DNA from: Flavobacterium subsaxonicum WB 4.1-42 = DSM 21790
Lineage (GTDB): Bacteria > Bacteroidota > Bacteroidia > Flavobacteriales > Flavobacteriaceae
DNA: 64,000 nucleotides
Direction: 5' to 3'
Assembly: GCF_000422725.1 (NCBI RefSeq)
Contig: NZ_KE383910.1
Location: 260,388-324,387 of the forward strand
The notes beneath the pieces are model-generated. The model did not search any database. It was given only the letters and a program-made list of their open reading frames with translations, and had not been told where the DNA came from. How positions within the stretch are numbered: position 1 is the first letter of the stretch; each line of letters begins with the position of its first letter. Shown piece by piece: positions 26,932-36,365 of this stretch. The position numbers and the translations under genes are program-made.

Positions 26932-26947
26932 GGTTCCACGTGGAACA
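26932..26947. promoter_or_regulatory. parS-like centromere site 3
   Basis: GGTTCCACGTGGAACA, one base from sites 1 and 2, 41 bases after site 2 and 18 bases before the mnmG ATG. Confidence 0.8.
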
Positions 26948-26964
26948 ATGAGAGGAAGAATATA

Positions 26965-28836
26965 ATGTTTAACGAAGTTTATGATGTTATAGTGGTTGGC
27001 GCAGGGCATGCAGGCAGCGAAGCTGCTGCAGCCGCAGCTAACATGGGCTCTAAAACCTTATTGGTTACAATGAGCCTGCAAAACATTGCCCAAATGTCGT
27101 GCAACCCTGCAATGGGTGGTATAGCTAAGGGGCAAATTGTTCGCGAGATCGATGCCCTTGGCGGGTATTCGGGGATAGTGAGCGACAAGACCGCCATCCA
27201 GTTCAGGATGCTTAACAAGAGCAAAGGCCCCGCCATGTGGAGCCCGCGTGTACAGAGCGATCGTATGCGTTTTGCCGAAGAGTGGAGGCTAATGCTGGAG
27301 CGTACTCCTAACCTTGATTTTTATCAGGAAATGGTGTCCGGCGTTATAATCGAGGATGGTAAAATTGTGGGTATCCGTACATCGTTGGGTATCGAAATTA
27401 AAGCTAAAGCGGTTGTGCTTACCAACGGGACTTTCCTGAATGGCTTGATCCATATTGGTGAGAAACAGTTTGGCGGCGGCAGGGCAGGAGAGAGTGCTGC
27501 CTACGGAATTACCGAAGACCTGGTTCGCGCTGGCTTTGAAAGTGGCCGTATGAAAACCGGAACCCCACCAAGGGTTGATGGCCGATCGTTAGATTATTCT
27601 AAAATGATAGAGCAGCTTGGCGATGAAAACCCTGATAAGTTTTCGTACCTGGATATAACGCAGCCCCTAAAAGAGCAGCGTTCTTGCTATATGACGTACA
27701 CGTCTCAACTGGTGCACGACATCCTGAAAGAAGGCTTTGACAGGTCGCCTATGTTCAATGGCCGCATCAAAAGCCTTGGCCCGCGTTACTGCCCAAGCAT
27801 AGAAGATAAGATAAACCGTTTTGCCGATAAAGACCGTCACCAACTGTTTGTAGAGCCCGAAGGGTGGAACACGATAGAGGTGTATGTAAATGGCTTTTCA
27901 ACCTCCCTTCCGGAGGATGTTCAGTTTAAGGCACTGCGATCTGTAGAAGGTTTCGAGAAGGTAAAATTCCTTCGCCCGGGCTACGCTATAGAATATGATT
28001 ACTTTCCGCCAACGCAGCTTAAGCATTCGCTGGAAACTAAGCTGGTAGACGGATTGTATTTTGCAGGCCAGATAAACGGTACTACCGGTTACGAAGAAGC
28101 AGCATCGCAGGGCTTAATGGCCGGTATAAATGCCAGCTTAAAAGTACAGGGCAAAGCGCCGTTTATATTAAAACGTAACGAGGCTTATATTGGCGTACTG
28201 ATAGACGACCTTATTACTAAAGGAACCGAAGAGCCGTACCGTATGTTTACATCGCGTGCCGAATACCGCACCCTGCTTCGTCAGGATAATGCCGATTTTA
28301 GGCTTACGCCGTTATCATACGAAATTGGCCTTGCTACAGAAGACCGCCTTCGCCGCATGGAAAAGAAACGCGACGAGAGCGATGCTTTTGTAAATTTCTT
28401 TAAAGAAACGAGTGTAACCATGGCCGAGGCTAACCCCATATTGGAAGCTAAAGAATCGAGCCTAATTACACAGTCGGATAAAATGTTTAAGGTATTCTCG
28501 CGTCCGCAGATCGACCTTGATGATATCCTTAAATTCGAAAAAGTGCAGGAATATGTAAAAACCCACAACCTAAATAGGGAAGTGATAGAGCAGGCCGAGA
28601 TACAGGTTAAATACTCCGGCTATATAGAAAAAGAGAAAAATAATGCCGATAAGCTCAACAGGCTTGAAGATGTAAAAATCCCGGCCGACTATGATTATTC
28701 CAAAATTAAGTCATTGTCTTACGAGGCGCGCGAAAAACTTAAAAACATAAGGCCGGTAACCATTTCTCAGGCATCCCGCATTAGCGGTGTATCGCCAAGC
28801 GATGTTTCTGTGCTGTTAATTCACATGGGCCGATGA
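26965..28836 (+). CDS. mnmG: tRNA uridine-5-carboxymethylaminomethyl enzyme MnmG (GidA)
   Basis: 623 residues, full length. With MnmE it modifies uridine 34 of tRNAs using FAD and tetrahydrofolate. The FAD-binding motif VGAGHAGSEA is at residues 11-20; MSCNPAMGGIAKG and TGTPPRVDG are family signatures, and the helical C-terminal domain (KIPADYDYSKIKSLSYEAREKL) is complete. Many bacteria keep this gene near oriC, which fits the parS sites around it. The stop overlaps the next ATG (ATGA). Confidence 0.97.
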   Translation: MFNEVYDVIVVGAGHAGSEAAAAAANMGSKTLLVTMSLQNIAQMSCNPAMGGIAKGQIVREIDALGGYSGIVSDKTAIQFRMLNKSKGPAMWSPRVQSDRMRFAEEWRLMLERTPNLDFYQEMVSGVIIEDGKIVGIRTSLGIEIKAKAVVLTNGTFLNGLIHIGEKQFGGGRAGESAAYGITEDLVRAGFESGRMKTGTPPRVDGRSLDYSKMIEQLGDENPDKFSYLDITQPLKEQRSCYMTYTSQLVHDILKEGFDRSPMFNGRIKSLGPRYCPSIEDKINRFADKDRHQLFVEPEGWNTIEVYVNGFSTSLPEDVQFKALRSVEGFEKVKFLRPGYAIEYDYFPPTQLKHSLETKLVDGLYFAGQINGTTGYEEAASQGLMAGINASLKVQGKAPFILKRNEAYIGVLIDDLITKGTEEPYRMFTSRAEYRTLLRQDNADFRLTPLSYEIGLATEDRLRRMEKKRDESDAFVNFFKETSVTMAEANPILEAKESSLITQSDKMFKVFSRPQIDLDDILKFEKVQEYVKTHNLNREVIEQAEIQVKYSGYIEKEKNNADKLNRLEDVKIPADYDYSKIKSLSYEAREKLKNIRPVTISQASRISGVSPSDVSVLLIHMGR

Positions 28837-29357
28837 AATTGTTTCACGTGGAACGTACAATAAAAACCCTTTTTATAAGAGGGTTTTTGGTGTTTATAAT
28901 GGTAGCTGCAACAACGTCTTGCATTACACCGAGGCATACCGTAGAAATACATGATTATATTTTAGTGCCCAACGGTAAGCCGGTTTTAGGAAAAGATAAA
29001 GGCTTAACCGCTTTTATATTTGAGAACAACCAACGCAAAATTCCGTTTCAGCAATTTTTGGCTGATAAGTACAATGTAGGGCAGTATACCGATGTTGCCT
29101 ATTGGGTAAATGTAGACGGGCACAGGCTAAGGGTTATGCTGTACGAAAATGCCGAACTCGAAAAATATTTTGTAGTATCCGACTTTATGGTTACCAACGT
29201 AGAAAATGTTGCCAACCAAATTGGCTCTTCGGCAAAATTTATTGCCATTTCGGTAATAAACGATAATAACGAAGATTGCCTTGCTGATGAGTCGCTGTAT
29301 AAAAACCTGACGGCCGATTACCTTAAAAGTTTAAAAGACGAATTCAATAACCTATAA
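28833..29357 (+). CDS. Putative lipoprotein of unknown function
   Basis: 174 residues from the ATG overlapping the mnmG stop. A charged n-region of 16 residues is followed by a hydrophobic core and lipobox-like ATTSC, predicting a lipid-anchored periplasmic protein; an ATG at 28899 would give a signal too short to work. The remainder (VEIHDYILVPNGKPVLGKDK, YTDVAYWVNVDGHRLRVML) is not recognised. Residues 3-8 are encoded by parS-like site 4. It ends one base before the methyltransferase ATG, so the three genes form an operon. Confidence 0.7.
   Translation: MKLFHVERTIKTLFIRGFLVFIMVAATTSCITPRHTVEIHDYILVPNGKPVLGKDKGLTAFIFENNQRKIPFQQFLADKYNVGQYTDVAYWVNVDGHRLRVMLYENAELEKYFVVSDFMVTNVENVANQIGSSAKFIAISVINDNNEDCLADESLYKNLTADYLKSLKDEFNNL
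28840..28855. promoter_or_regulatory. parS-like centromere site 4
   Basis: TGTTTCACGTGGAACG, matching the parS consensus in the left half and two bases off perfect symmetry. It encodes LFHVER at the start of the downstream lipoprotein, mirroring LFHVEQ at the end of ybeY. Confidence 0.75.
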
Positions 29358-30212
29358 ATGGATTTTAAAGACCCAAGTATTTACATTACTGTAAAAGATC
29401 ATTCTGTTTCAGGCGAAACATTTCAGCTGTTGTTAGACCAGGAGCTTCAACTTTTAAAAACGCATCCGCAGCCTGCATTGCAGGATCTTGCCCGTTATTA
29501 CGAAAGCGACGATTATATATCGCATACGGATGGCCACCGTTCGTTATTCGAAAAATTGTACCAGGCCGTAAAGCAAAAAGCACTGCGCGATAAAGTAAAG
29601 CTTATACAGGGCCTTTGGGGCGCAAAAGGTAAACTGTTGGATATTGGAGCCGGTACCGGAGATTTTTTGGTAAAAGCACAGGAAAACAGCTGGCAGGTAT
29701 TGGGTGTTGAGCCAAGCGCAAAAGCTAAGGCATTGGCACAATCTAAGCACATTACTTTTGCCGAAAGCCTGGAGGAGATAGAAAGTCACAGTATGGATGT
29801 TATTACCATGTGGCATGTTTTAGAGCACGTGCCCGATTTGCAAAAACAGATAGCTGAATTAAAACGTATCTTAAAACCCGACGGTGTTATTGTAATTGCG
29901 GTGCCCAACTACAAATCGTATGATGCGCAACATTACGGCATTTACTGGGCAGCTTACGATGTACCAAGGCATTTATGGCATTTTAGTAAAACAGCCATTA
30001 AAAAACTTTTTGGTGCGCAGCAAATGGATCTGGTAAAAGTGCTGCCCATGAAATTTGATAGTTTTTATGTGAGCCTTTTATCTGAAAAATATAAAACCGG
30101 TAAAATGAATTTTATCGGCGGGTTTTTAACCGGATTGCGTTCTAATTTAAAAGCCAAGAAAAATTTGGAGTATTCGTCGCATATTTACGTGATAAAAAAC
30201 GCTAAAAATTAA
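29358..30212 (+). CDS. Class I SAM-dependent methyltransferase
   Basis: 284 residues. SAM-binding motif I is LLDIGAGTGDFLVKA (about residues 93-107) with VLGVEPS as motif II, and MWHVLEHVPDLQKQIAELKRIL then VIVIAVPN as post-motifs; this is the Methyltransf_23 (UbiG-like) type. The substrate is unknown. The N-terminal 85 residues are a lid or substrate domain. It starts directly after the upstream TAA, in one transcription unit with mnmG. The following 231 bases (30213-30443) hold no gene. Confidence 0.88.
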   Translation: MDFKDPSIYITVKDHSVSGETFQLLLDQELQLLKTHPQPALQDLARYYESDDYISHTDGHRSLFEKLYQAVKQKALRDKVKLIQGLWGAKGKLLDIGAGTGDFLVKAQENSWQVLGVEPSAKAKALAQSKHITFAESLEEIESHSMDVITMWHVLEHVPDLQKQIAELKRILKPDGVIVIAVPNYKSYDAQHYGIYWAAYDVPRHLWHFSKTAIKKLFGAQQMDLVKVLPMKFDSFYVSLLSEKYKTGKMNFIGGFLTGLRSNLKAKKNLEYSSHIYVIKNAKN

Positions 30213-30443
30213 ATACAGGCTATTTCTGGCTGTTTCACAGCCTTAAATGTGGCTTTTACTGGCTAATTTTAAAAAATGCCTTAGAACGCTTTATTTAAAG
30301 CCGGTTTTGATTTGGTTATTCTATGGCGATTTGGTTATCAATAAATAAAATTTATACCTTAAAAATTAACAAAAAACAACGTTTTGGTAGGTGATAAGTA
30401 ATTATTACATTTACCAAAATTTTTAAACCTCTAAAATCAGGAA

Positions 30444-31028
30444 ATGAAAAAATCGTTAATACTACTTGGCCTTGCTCTTGCATTATTTTCTTGTAACAAT
30501 GATAAAGGCACAGCTGCATCAGGATTTAAAACTGCTTATGTAGATACGTCTAAATTATCTAAAGAGTACGAAGCTTTTAAAGACCTGGAGTCTCAAAGCA
30601 AAATTAAGCAGGAAGAAATGGGCAGGGAGCTTGATGTTAAAGTGCAGCAATTAAAGCAGGATTATGCTGCGGCACAAAACGAAGCTAACGCAAAAGGGCC
30701 GCAGTGGGCACAGCTAAAAGCACAGGAACTTCAAAAAAGGGAGCGTGAGCTTGGTATGATGCAGGAGGGTATGGTTAAAACACTTCAGGATGAGTTTGGT
30801 GCTAAAAATGACAGTGCTGTAAGCAAAATGAAGAAATACATTAAAGATTACGGTAAGAAAAAAGGCTTTGACTATATTTATGGTACAGGCGATGTAACAT
30901 CGAGCATTCTTTATGCTAAAGATGGTTACGATATTACCGAAGAAATACTAAAAGAACTTAACAGTAACTACAAAGGTACTGCTAAAGAAGAGCCTGCTAA
31001 AGATGCAGCTGCTGCTGAGAAAAAATAA
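30444..31028 (+). CDS. OmpH/Skp-like lipoprotein
   Basis: 194 residues with a lipobox (LFSC, Cys17). AYVDTSKLSKEYEAFKD opens the OmpH domain, followed by a long charged coiled coil (about 40-125) and KKKGFDYIYGTGDVTSSILYAKDGYDITEEIL, the conserved C-terminal element. Skp-type proteins chaperone outer-membrane proteins in the periplasm; a lipid-anchored version is unusual in E. coli but common in Bacteroidota. It has an alanine/lysine tail. A terminator follows. Confidence 0.85.
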   Translation: MKKSLILLGLALALFSCNNDKGTAASGFKTAYVDTSKLSKEYEAFKDLESQSKIKQEEMGRELDVKVQQLKQDYAAAQNEANAKGPQWAQLKAQELQKRERELGMMQEGMVKTLQDEFGAKNDSAVSKMKKYIKDYGKKKGFDYIYGTGDVTSSILYAKDGYDITEEILKELNSNYKGTAKEEPAKDAAAAEKK

Positions 31029-31052
31029 TTAGTTACTTATGTAGCTGATACT

Positions 31053-31087
31053 AAAATGCTTCCGTTAATCGGAAGCATTTTTTTTAC
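31053..31087 (+). terminator. Terminator of the OmpH-like gene
   Basis: AAAATGCTTCCG-TTAAT-CGGAAGCATTTT with a run of T; it shows that the helicase cannot start at the upstream in-frame codons. Confidence 0.88.
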
Positions 31088-31148
31088 AATAGAGGCGATA
31101 GAATTTCGAAAAAAGAATTATTTTTCAGACACCAAAATTCACAATATA

Positions 31149-33437
31149 ATGCAAGATCTTTCGGCAGCAGCAACCTACGCGTTACGGTTTATCAACCAGA
31201 CTAACAGGTCGGTTTTTTTAACCGGCAAAGCAGGCACGGGTAAAACCACGCTGCTTAAAGAAATTATTAAAACAACGCATAAAAATGTGGTTGTTGTAGC
31301 GCCAACGGGCATTGCCGCGCTAAATGCGGGTGGGGTAACAATACACTCCATGTTTCAGCTGCCGTTTGCAGGGTTTTTACCTACTAATAGCCAACCGCCG
31401 CAATTTTCTGATACTGTGCGCTTTGAAACCAAAGACAGCCTGCGCAGGCACTTTGCCATGCGTGCCGAAAAAAAGTCGGTTATCTTAAACATGGAGCTTC
31501 TGGTAATAGACGAGGTAAGTATGCTGCGTGCCGATCTGCTTGATGCAATAGATTATATGCTGCGCAGCATCCGCCACCGCAATACCGCTTTTGGTGGGGT
31601 ACAGGTGCTTTACATTGGCGATTTATTACAGCTGCCGCCGGTGGTGCGTAATGAAGAATGGGCCGTATTGAGGCAATTTTATCAGGGCAAGTTTTTTTTC
31701 CACTCGCAGGTGGTGCAGCAAAACCCGCCCATGTATATTGAACTGGACAAAATTTACCGCCAGACGGATGCCCGTTTTATAGATGTGCTTAACAATCTTA
31801 GAAACAATATTATAACCACCGATGACCTTAAGGTGCTCAACGAGTTTGTTAACCCCAAATTCGACCTTAAGAACAATCAGGGCTATATTACACTTACCAC
31901 CCACAACGCCAAGGCCGATGCTATGAACGCCACTGCGTTAGATGAACTGGAGGGCACAGAGCATTTTTATATTCCGGAAATTGTAGATGATTTCCCGGAA
32001 AAAATGCATCCGGTAGAGCATACGCTTCGCCTTAAAGTAGGGGCACAGGTTATGTTTGTTAAAAACGACCTTTCGCCGGAAAAGAAATACTTTAACGGTA
32101 AGATAGGCATCATAAAATCGCTTTCTAAAGAAGAGATACTGGTGCATTTTCCGGAGGAGAACGTTACCATTGAGGCCGATAAATACGAATGGAAAAACGT
32201 GCGCTACCTGGTAGATGATATTACCAAAGAAATTAAAGAGGATGTTTTGGGCACGTTTGTGCATTATCCGCTAAAGCTGGCGTGGGCCATAACGGTGCAT
32301 AAAAGCCAGGGCCTAACGTTTGACAAAGCTGTGCTGGATGTATCGCAGGTTTTTATGCCGGGGCAGGCTTATGTTGCTCTTTCGCGTTTACGTTCGTTAG
32401 AGGGGCTTATTTTGCTTTCTCCAATGCGTATGAACGGTATTAGCAACGATGCCGATGTGATGGATTATGCCAGCGGAAAGGCCGGCGAAGACGAGATGGA
32501 AACATCGCTACAGCGTGAAACCACTAATTTTATTGGTAACTTTTTAAAAGACAGCTTCGACTGGAAAGACCTTGCCACGCTTTGGCAAAAGCATAAGATG
32601 AGTTACCTGGGCGAGGGCGAAAAATCGCTTAAGCACCGCTACCGCGAATGGGCACACCGCCAGGAAGATAACATACACGGGGTGCTGGATGCATCGGGCA
32701 AATTTATCAGGCAGCTGGATAGCCTTTTTGCGCAGCCAACGGTAGACCTAAATTTTGTGAATGAGCGGGTTATAAAAGCGGTGGAGTATTTTTTCCCTGC
32801 TATGGATAGCATGGCTACCGGCCTGTACAGCAAGATGGAAGAGGTGGTGCGCCTTAAAAGGGCCAAGGCTTTTTTTGAAGAACTGGCCGAACTGGAAGAC
32901 CTGCAAACCGGGGCACTTATGCGCCTGCTTAAGGCCAAACGCCTTATGGAGGTGGTGCTTGCCGGCGAACCCATTAGCCGCGAAAGCCTAATAACCAACC
33001 AGATACAAAATTATCGTAAAAATAAAATTGAAGATATTCGTGCCATAATGCGCGCCAACCCAACCACGCTTGTGGAGGAAGAAGGGGAGGACTACGCCGC
33101 CGAGCGCTACGCCCCTAAAAAGAAAAAAACCGGTGAGCCCAAAAAGACCACGCTGGAAGAAACTTTTGAGCTTTGGAAACAAGACCTTACCATTGCCGAG
33201 ATTGCTACGCGCCGTAAATTAACCGAGACTACTATTTTAAGCCATTTTGCAGGCCTTATACAAGTAGGTAAGGCCACAATTGAAGATGTACTGCCGCAGG
33301 AGAAAATAGATGCGCTTACGGCCGCTTTTGAGGGTTTTGAGGGAGAATCTTTAACGCCGCTTAAGGAAAAGTATGGCGATACCTTTACCTGGGGCGAACT
33401 GCGCCTGTTTAAAGCCGGGCTTACTGCAACAAAATAA
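31149..33437 (+). CDS. Pif1/RecD-like DNA helicase with C-terminal HTH domain
   Basis: 762 residues from the ATG at 31149 (MQDLSAAATYALRFI); earlier in-frame codons lie in a terminator hairpin. Walker A is GKAGTGKTTLLKE, Walker B LLVIDEVSML, and the C-terminal helicase motif is AWAITVHKSQGLTFDKAVLDV followed by VALSRLRSLEGLILLSP. Pif1-type enzymes unwind 5'-3' and resolve G4 or stalled forks. Residues after about 670 (ETFELWKQDLTIAEIATRRKL) form the helix-turn-helix domain often fused to Bacteroidota RecQ and Pif1 proteins. It is a single-gene unit. Confidence 0.9.
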   Translation: MQDLSAAATYALRFINQTNRSVFLTGKAGTGKTTLLKEIIKTTHKNVVVVAPTGIAALNAGGVTIHSMFQLPFAGFLPTNSQPPQFSDTVRFETKDSLRRHFAMRAEKKSVILNMELLVIDEVSMLRADLLDAIDYMLRSIRHRNTAFGGVQVLYIGDLLQLPPVVRNEEWAVLRQFYQGKFFFHSQVVQQNPPMYIELDKIYRQTDARFIDVLNNLRNNIITTDDLKVLNEFVNPKFDLKNNQGYITLTTHNAKADAMNATALDELEGTEHFYIPEIVDDFPEKMHPVEHTLRLKVGAQVMFVKNDLSPEKKYFNGKIGIIKSLSKEEILVHFPEENVTIEADKYEWKNVRYLVDDITKEIKEDVLGTFVHYPLKLAWAITVHKSQGLTFDKAVLDVSQVFMPGQAYVALSRLRSLEGLILLSPMRMNGISNDADVMDYASGKAGEDEMETSLQRETTNFIGNFLKDSFDWKDLATLWQKHKMSYLGEGEKSLKHRYREWAHRQEDNIHGVLDASGKFIRQLDSLFAQPTVDLNFVNERVIKAVEYFFPAMDSMATGLYSKMEEVVRLKRAKAFFEELAELEDLQTGALMRLLKAKRLMEVVLAGEPISRESLITNQIQNYRKNKIEDIRAIMRANPTTLVEEEGEDYAAERYAPKKKKTGEPKKTTLEETFELWKQDLTIAEIATRRKLTETTILSHFAGLIQVGKATIEDVLPQEKIDALTAAFEGFEGESLTPLKEKYGDTFTWGELRLFKAGLTATK

Positions 33438-33471
33438 GCCGCCCCAATGTGGAACGGCTTATTGTTTTTTT
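33433..33471 (+). terminator. Helicase gene terminator
   Basis: AATAAGCCG/CGGCTTATT stem with a 13-base loop and a following T run, overlapping the stop codon. Confidence 0.75.
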
Positions 33472-33515
33472 AAATATGTGATTTGTATTTAGTTCCGAAA
33501 GGAGCGAAAAAATAT

Positions 33516-35720
33516 TTACTGCTTTACAATAATGCTGTTGGTAACGGTTTTACCGGCAGTTACTTTTACAATGTAGTTGCCTGCTTTTAGCTGTGCCATG
33601 TTTAGCACACCGGTGTTGGTGTTCCAGTCTTCGGTAATAACTTCCTGGCCTAACATATTGTAAACACTAACTTTAGATATTGCTGCAACGGCCTGTATAT
33701 TAAGCTGGTTTGTAACCGGATTAGGGTAATAGGTAATGCTTACAGCCTTAACATCGGGCCTGTTTAGTACGCCCTGATATTCGAAAGCACCCAGGTCTAT
33801 AACATCATCATAAATACGGTCGTTACCGGCAAGATCTGTTGTAATAGCCGAAAGGTCCGGGGTTTGCTCTGCCGCAAAAACAGTGTTGCTACCTGCATTA
33901 ATTGCCGGGCTATCTTCTTGAAAAGTAAAGCTCTGGCCTAAAAATAATGGGTCGGCATCGATATTGTTGCCACCATCAAAACCAAGGGCATCCCATCCAA
34001 AAGCAGCCGAAAATTGTACTAAGCTATAGTAGTAAAATGTGGTGCTTTCGTTAAAGTTAAATACGTTAACCCCCGCAGTATCGGTATTATTATATAAAAT
34101 ACTGTTGCGCAAAATTGGCGACGAATTATTATTGGAAAGCCCGCCACCCTGAGACGTAGCGGTGTTTTGGGTAATGGTTACGTTGGTAAGTATAGGCATA
34201 CAATCTGTAAGGCTATAGATACCGCCACCACTTACAGCGGTGTTGCCTGTAATTACTACGTTGGTAATTATGGGGCTGGAGCCTTCGCGGTTATAAATTC
34301 CGCCGCCGTTTCCGGTAGCGTTATTATCTTTAACCAACGAATTGGTTAGCACTGCTGCCGAATTTAAGTTATTAAAAATACCTGCACCGCCTGTAGCTGT
34401 ATTGTTGTTTATGGTAACATTGGTAAGCTGTGCATTGGCGGCAGACCAGTTAACAATACCGCCGCCAAAATTTGCGGCACTGTTTTGTTTAACTTCTACA
34501 TCGGTTAATACCGGAGCCGAATTAAAATTGTAGATACCCCCGCCATTATCGCTGGCCTCGTTGCCCATTAAAATAACATCATTTAATGCGGTATTAGACT
34601 GATTATCATTATATAAACCACCGCCATTTACAGCGCTGTTATTAGCAATTGTTAACCCGTTTAAAATAACTGCAGCATTTACGGTACTAAACATACCGCC
34701 GCCATTGCCTACTGCAGTATTTTCTGATATTGATACGTTTGTAAATACCGGTGCTGCATTGTTATTAAAAACACCGCCACCACTGCCCAGCGACGTATGG
34801 TTCTGAAAAATGCCACCGTTATTAAATACCGGTGCAGCGCTTTCGTAATTATAAACCCCACCACCGGCTGTAGCCTGGTTATCAATAACAATAACATTAG
34901 TAAAAATAGGAGCCGCGCTAAAAGCGTTAGTAATACCCCCGCCAAACTCTGCCAGATTTACCGCAATAGTGCTATTGCTGATTAAAGGAGAAGAATTTCT
35001 GTTGTAAATGGCACCACCATAGCTTGCTGCATTTGCTACAAATAAAATGTTGGCAATAGTTGGCGAAGATGCATTGTAATTGGCCATGCCGCCACCGGTA
35101 AATTTGCCTACCGCTACGCCATTTACAGTAAGGGTGCCAAACGATGTGCTACTGTTGCCATTGGTAATGGTAAAACCATCCAGAACAGTTGCTGCTGTAA
35201 TAGGCGCATCGGTGCCACCTACGCTAAGCACCACGTGGTAGGCATTCTCTGTATTATTGATAATAGAAAAATCTACTGCGGTTTCCATAACCTGGTCGTC
35301 TCCCAAAAAATCGCCGCTTAAAATACTGGCGTTGGTAAGAATAGTAAGGTCGCGTTCTTGCAATGTAGCCTCTGTACCGGCAAAGTTACCGTACAGCGCA
35401 ACACCCTCTTTTAGCACAAAAGCATTATCGGGGTCGGCTTCCAAAATAATATCAAGGGCATTAGCCTCGCGGTTAGGCTTATAGGTTCCGGCTGCCACCC
35501 ATATCTGGTCGCCTGCCACGGCAGTATTAATAGCTAACTGAATATCGGCACCGGCGTTTTCCCAGCTGGTACCGTCTCCGGTTCCGGTGGCTTCGGGCTT
35601 AATATAAAATGTGGTTTGGGCCATAGCCCCGGTACCAAATATAAGGCAACCGAAAACAAGCATCTGGCGCATTTTAAGGTTAGCCAAAAGTGCCTTAAGA
35701 ATAGTAGTTTTTTTATTCAT
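33516..35720 (-). CDS. Secreted parallel beta-helix protein with type IX sorting domain
   Basis: 734 residues. The signal sequence is preceded by 16 extra residues; an in-frame ATG at 35672 (MRQMLVFGCLIFGTGAMAQ) is an equally likely start. DGTSWENAGADIQLAIN opens the beta-helix. Residues about 200-560 hold some 18 repeats of the pattern NNTA..GGGIYN..S.P.LTNV, then a choice-of-anchor-Q segment (DSPAINAGSN, AGNDRIYDDVIDLGAFEYQG). The last 75 residues are a T9SS type A sorting domain (YYPNPVTNQLNI ... NYIVKVTAGKTVTNSIIVKQ). It is secreted by T9SS and anchored or released at the surface; adhesion or polysaccharide binding is possible. Confidence 0.9.
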   Translation of the reverse strand: MNKKTTILKALLANLKMRQMLVFGCLIFGTGAMAQTTFYIKPEATGTGDGTSWENAGADIQLAINTAVAGDQIWVAAGTYKPNREANALDIILEADPDNAFVLKEGVALYGNFAGTEATLQERDLTILTNASILSGDFLGDDQVMETAVDFSIINNTENAYHVVLSVGGTDAPITAATVLDGFTITNGNSSTSFGTLTVNGVAVGKFTGGGMANYNASSPTIANILFVANAASYGGAIYNRNSSPLISNSTIAVNLAEFGGGITNAFSAAPIFTNVIVIDNQATAGGGVYNYESAAPVFNNGGIFQNHTSLGSGGGVFNNNAAPVFTNVSISENTAVGNGGGMFSTVNAAVILNGLTIANNSAVNGGGLYNDNQSNTALNDVILMGNEASDNGGGIYNFNSAPVLTDVEVKQNSAANFGGGIVNWSAANAQLTNVTINNNTATGGAGIFNNLNSAAVLTNSLVKDNNATGNGGGIYNREGSSPIITNVVITGNTAVSGGGIYSLTDCMPILTNVTITQNTATSQGGGLSNNNSSPILRNSILYNNTDTAGVNVFNFNESTTFYYYSLVQFSAAFGWDALGFDGGNNIDADPLFLGQSFTFQEDSPAINAGSNTVFAAEQTPDLSAITTDLAGNDRIYDDVIDLGAFEYQGVLNRPDVKAVSITYYPNPVTNQLNIQAVAAISKVSVYNMLGQEVITEDWNTNTGVLNMAQLKAGNYIVKVTAGKTVTNSIIVKQ

Positions 35721-35897
35721 AAATATAAATTTTAGGTATATAGGGTCATCAGATTGATATAACTACAAAAATTAATAAAAATTAAATACAAACCAATACT
35801 ATTTCGTTATTTTTTAGATGATTGTAGTTTTTTATCGATTAAATAATTTTTTTGATAAACGGAGTGTGAAATTATACCGCCCGGTATAAAACAAAAC

Positions 35898-35923
35898 AGC
35901 CGCTCCAGAATCCTGAAGCGGCT
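35898..35923 (-). terminator. Hairpin after the doxX-like gene
   Basis: AGCCGCT/AGCGGCT stem, 50 bases past the DoxX stop on the minus strand with a T-rich tail (TGTTTTGTTTT). The rest of 35721-35972 is AT-rich leader of the beta-helix gene with no reading frame. Confidence 0.65.
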
Positions 35924-35972
35924 ATGCTATATTTCGATGTCTAAAAATCCAACGATCTAATTATTTGAAAAC

Positions 35973-36359
35973 CTATCCCAGCCAGCTAAGTAGCAAAACG
36001 GCGGGAATAAAATAGATAACAATGGTGCGGGCGCCATCATAATCTTTAGCAAGGCGCTGACCCAACAGTAAAAACAGCAGGGTAATAGACGATAGTATGG
36101 CAGCCATGATAGCAAACGTAGTACCCTCGTTAACCATAAGCTCTATAATACCGATGATGGAGAATGCGCCCGAAAAAATTTCTAAAACAAGGATCATTAA
36201 AAGCGACTGTGGTACCTGGTTTTTAATTGGCGTGTTGGCAAAGTGGCCCTTAAGCCAGGCAATGTTGCCACTCCAGTCCATTATTTTATCGTAACCCGAT
36301 TGTATAAAGGTAATTGCGAAAAACGCAAGCGTTATAAGTACGGCCGGTTGTAAATTCAT
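35973..36359 (-). CDS. DoxX family membrane protein
   Basis: 128 residues with four hydrophobic helices (about 5-20, 50-72, 80-100 and 110-127). The first contains the DoxX feature AFFAITFIQSGYDKIMDW. DoxX proteins are small integral membrane proteins linked to redox or thiol metabolism in some bacteria; the role here is unknown. It follows holB by 6 bases, so the two are co-transcribed. Confidence 0.85.
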   Translation of the reverse strand: MNLQPAVLITLAFFAITFIQSGYDKIMDWSGNIAWLKGHFANTPIKNQVPQSLLMILVLEIFSGAFSIIGIIELMVNEGTTFAIMAAILSSITLLFLLLGQRLAKDYDGARTIVIYFIPAVLLLSWLG

Positions 36360-36365
36360 AAGTAT

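Noticed and set aside
31056..31148. Longer N-terminus for the helicase
   Set aside because: The added codons come from the terminator hairpin and T run at 31053-31087 of the upstream gene; the ATG at 31149 gives the normal family start.
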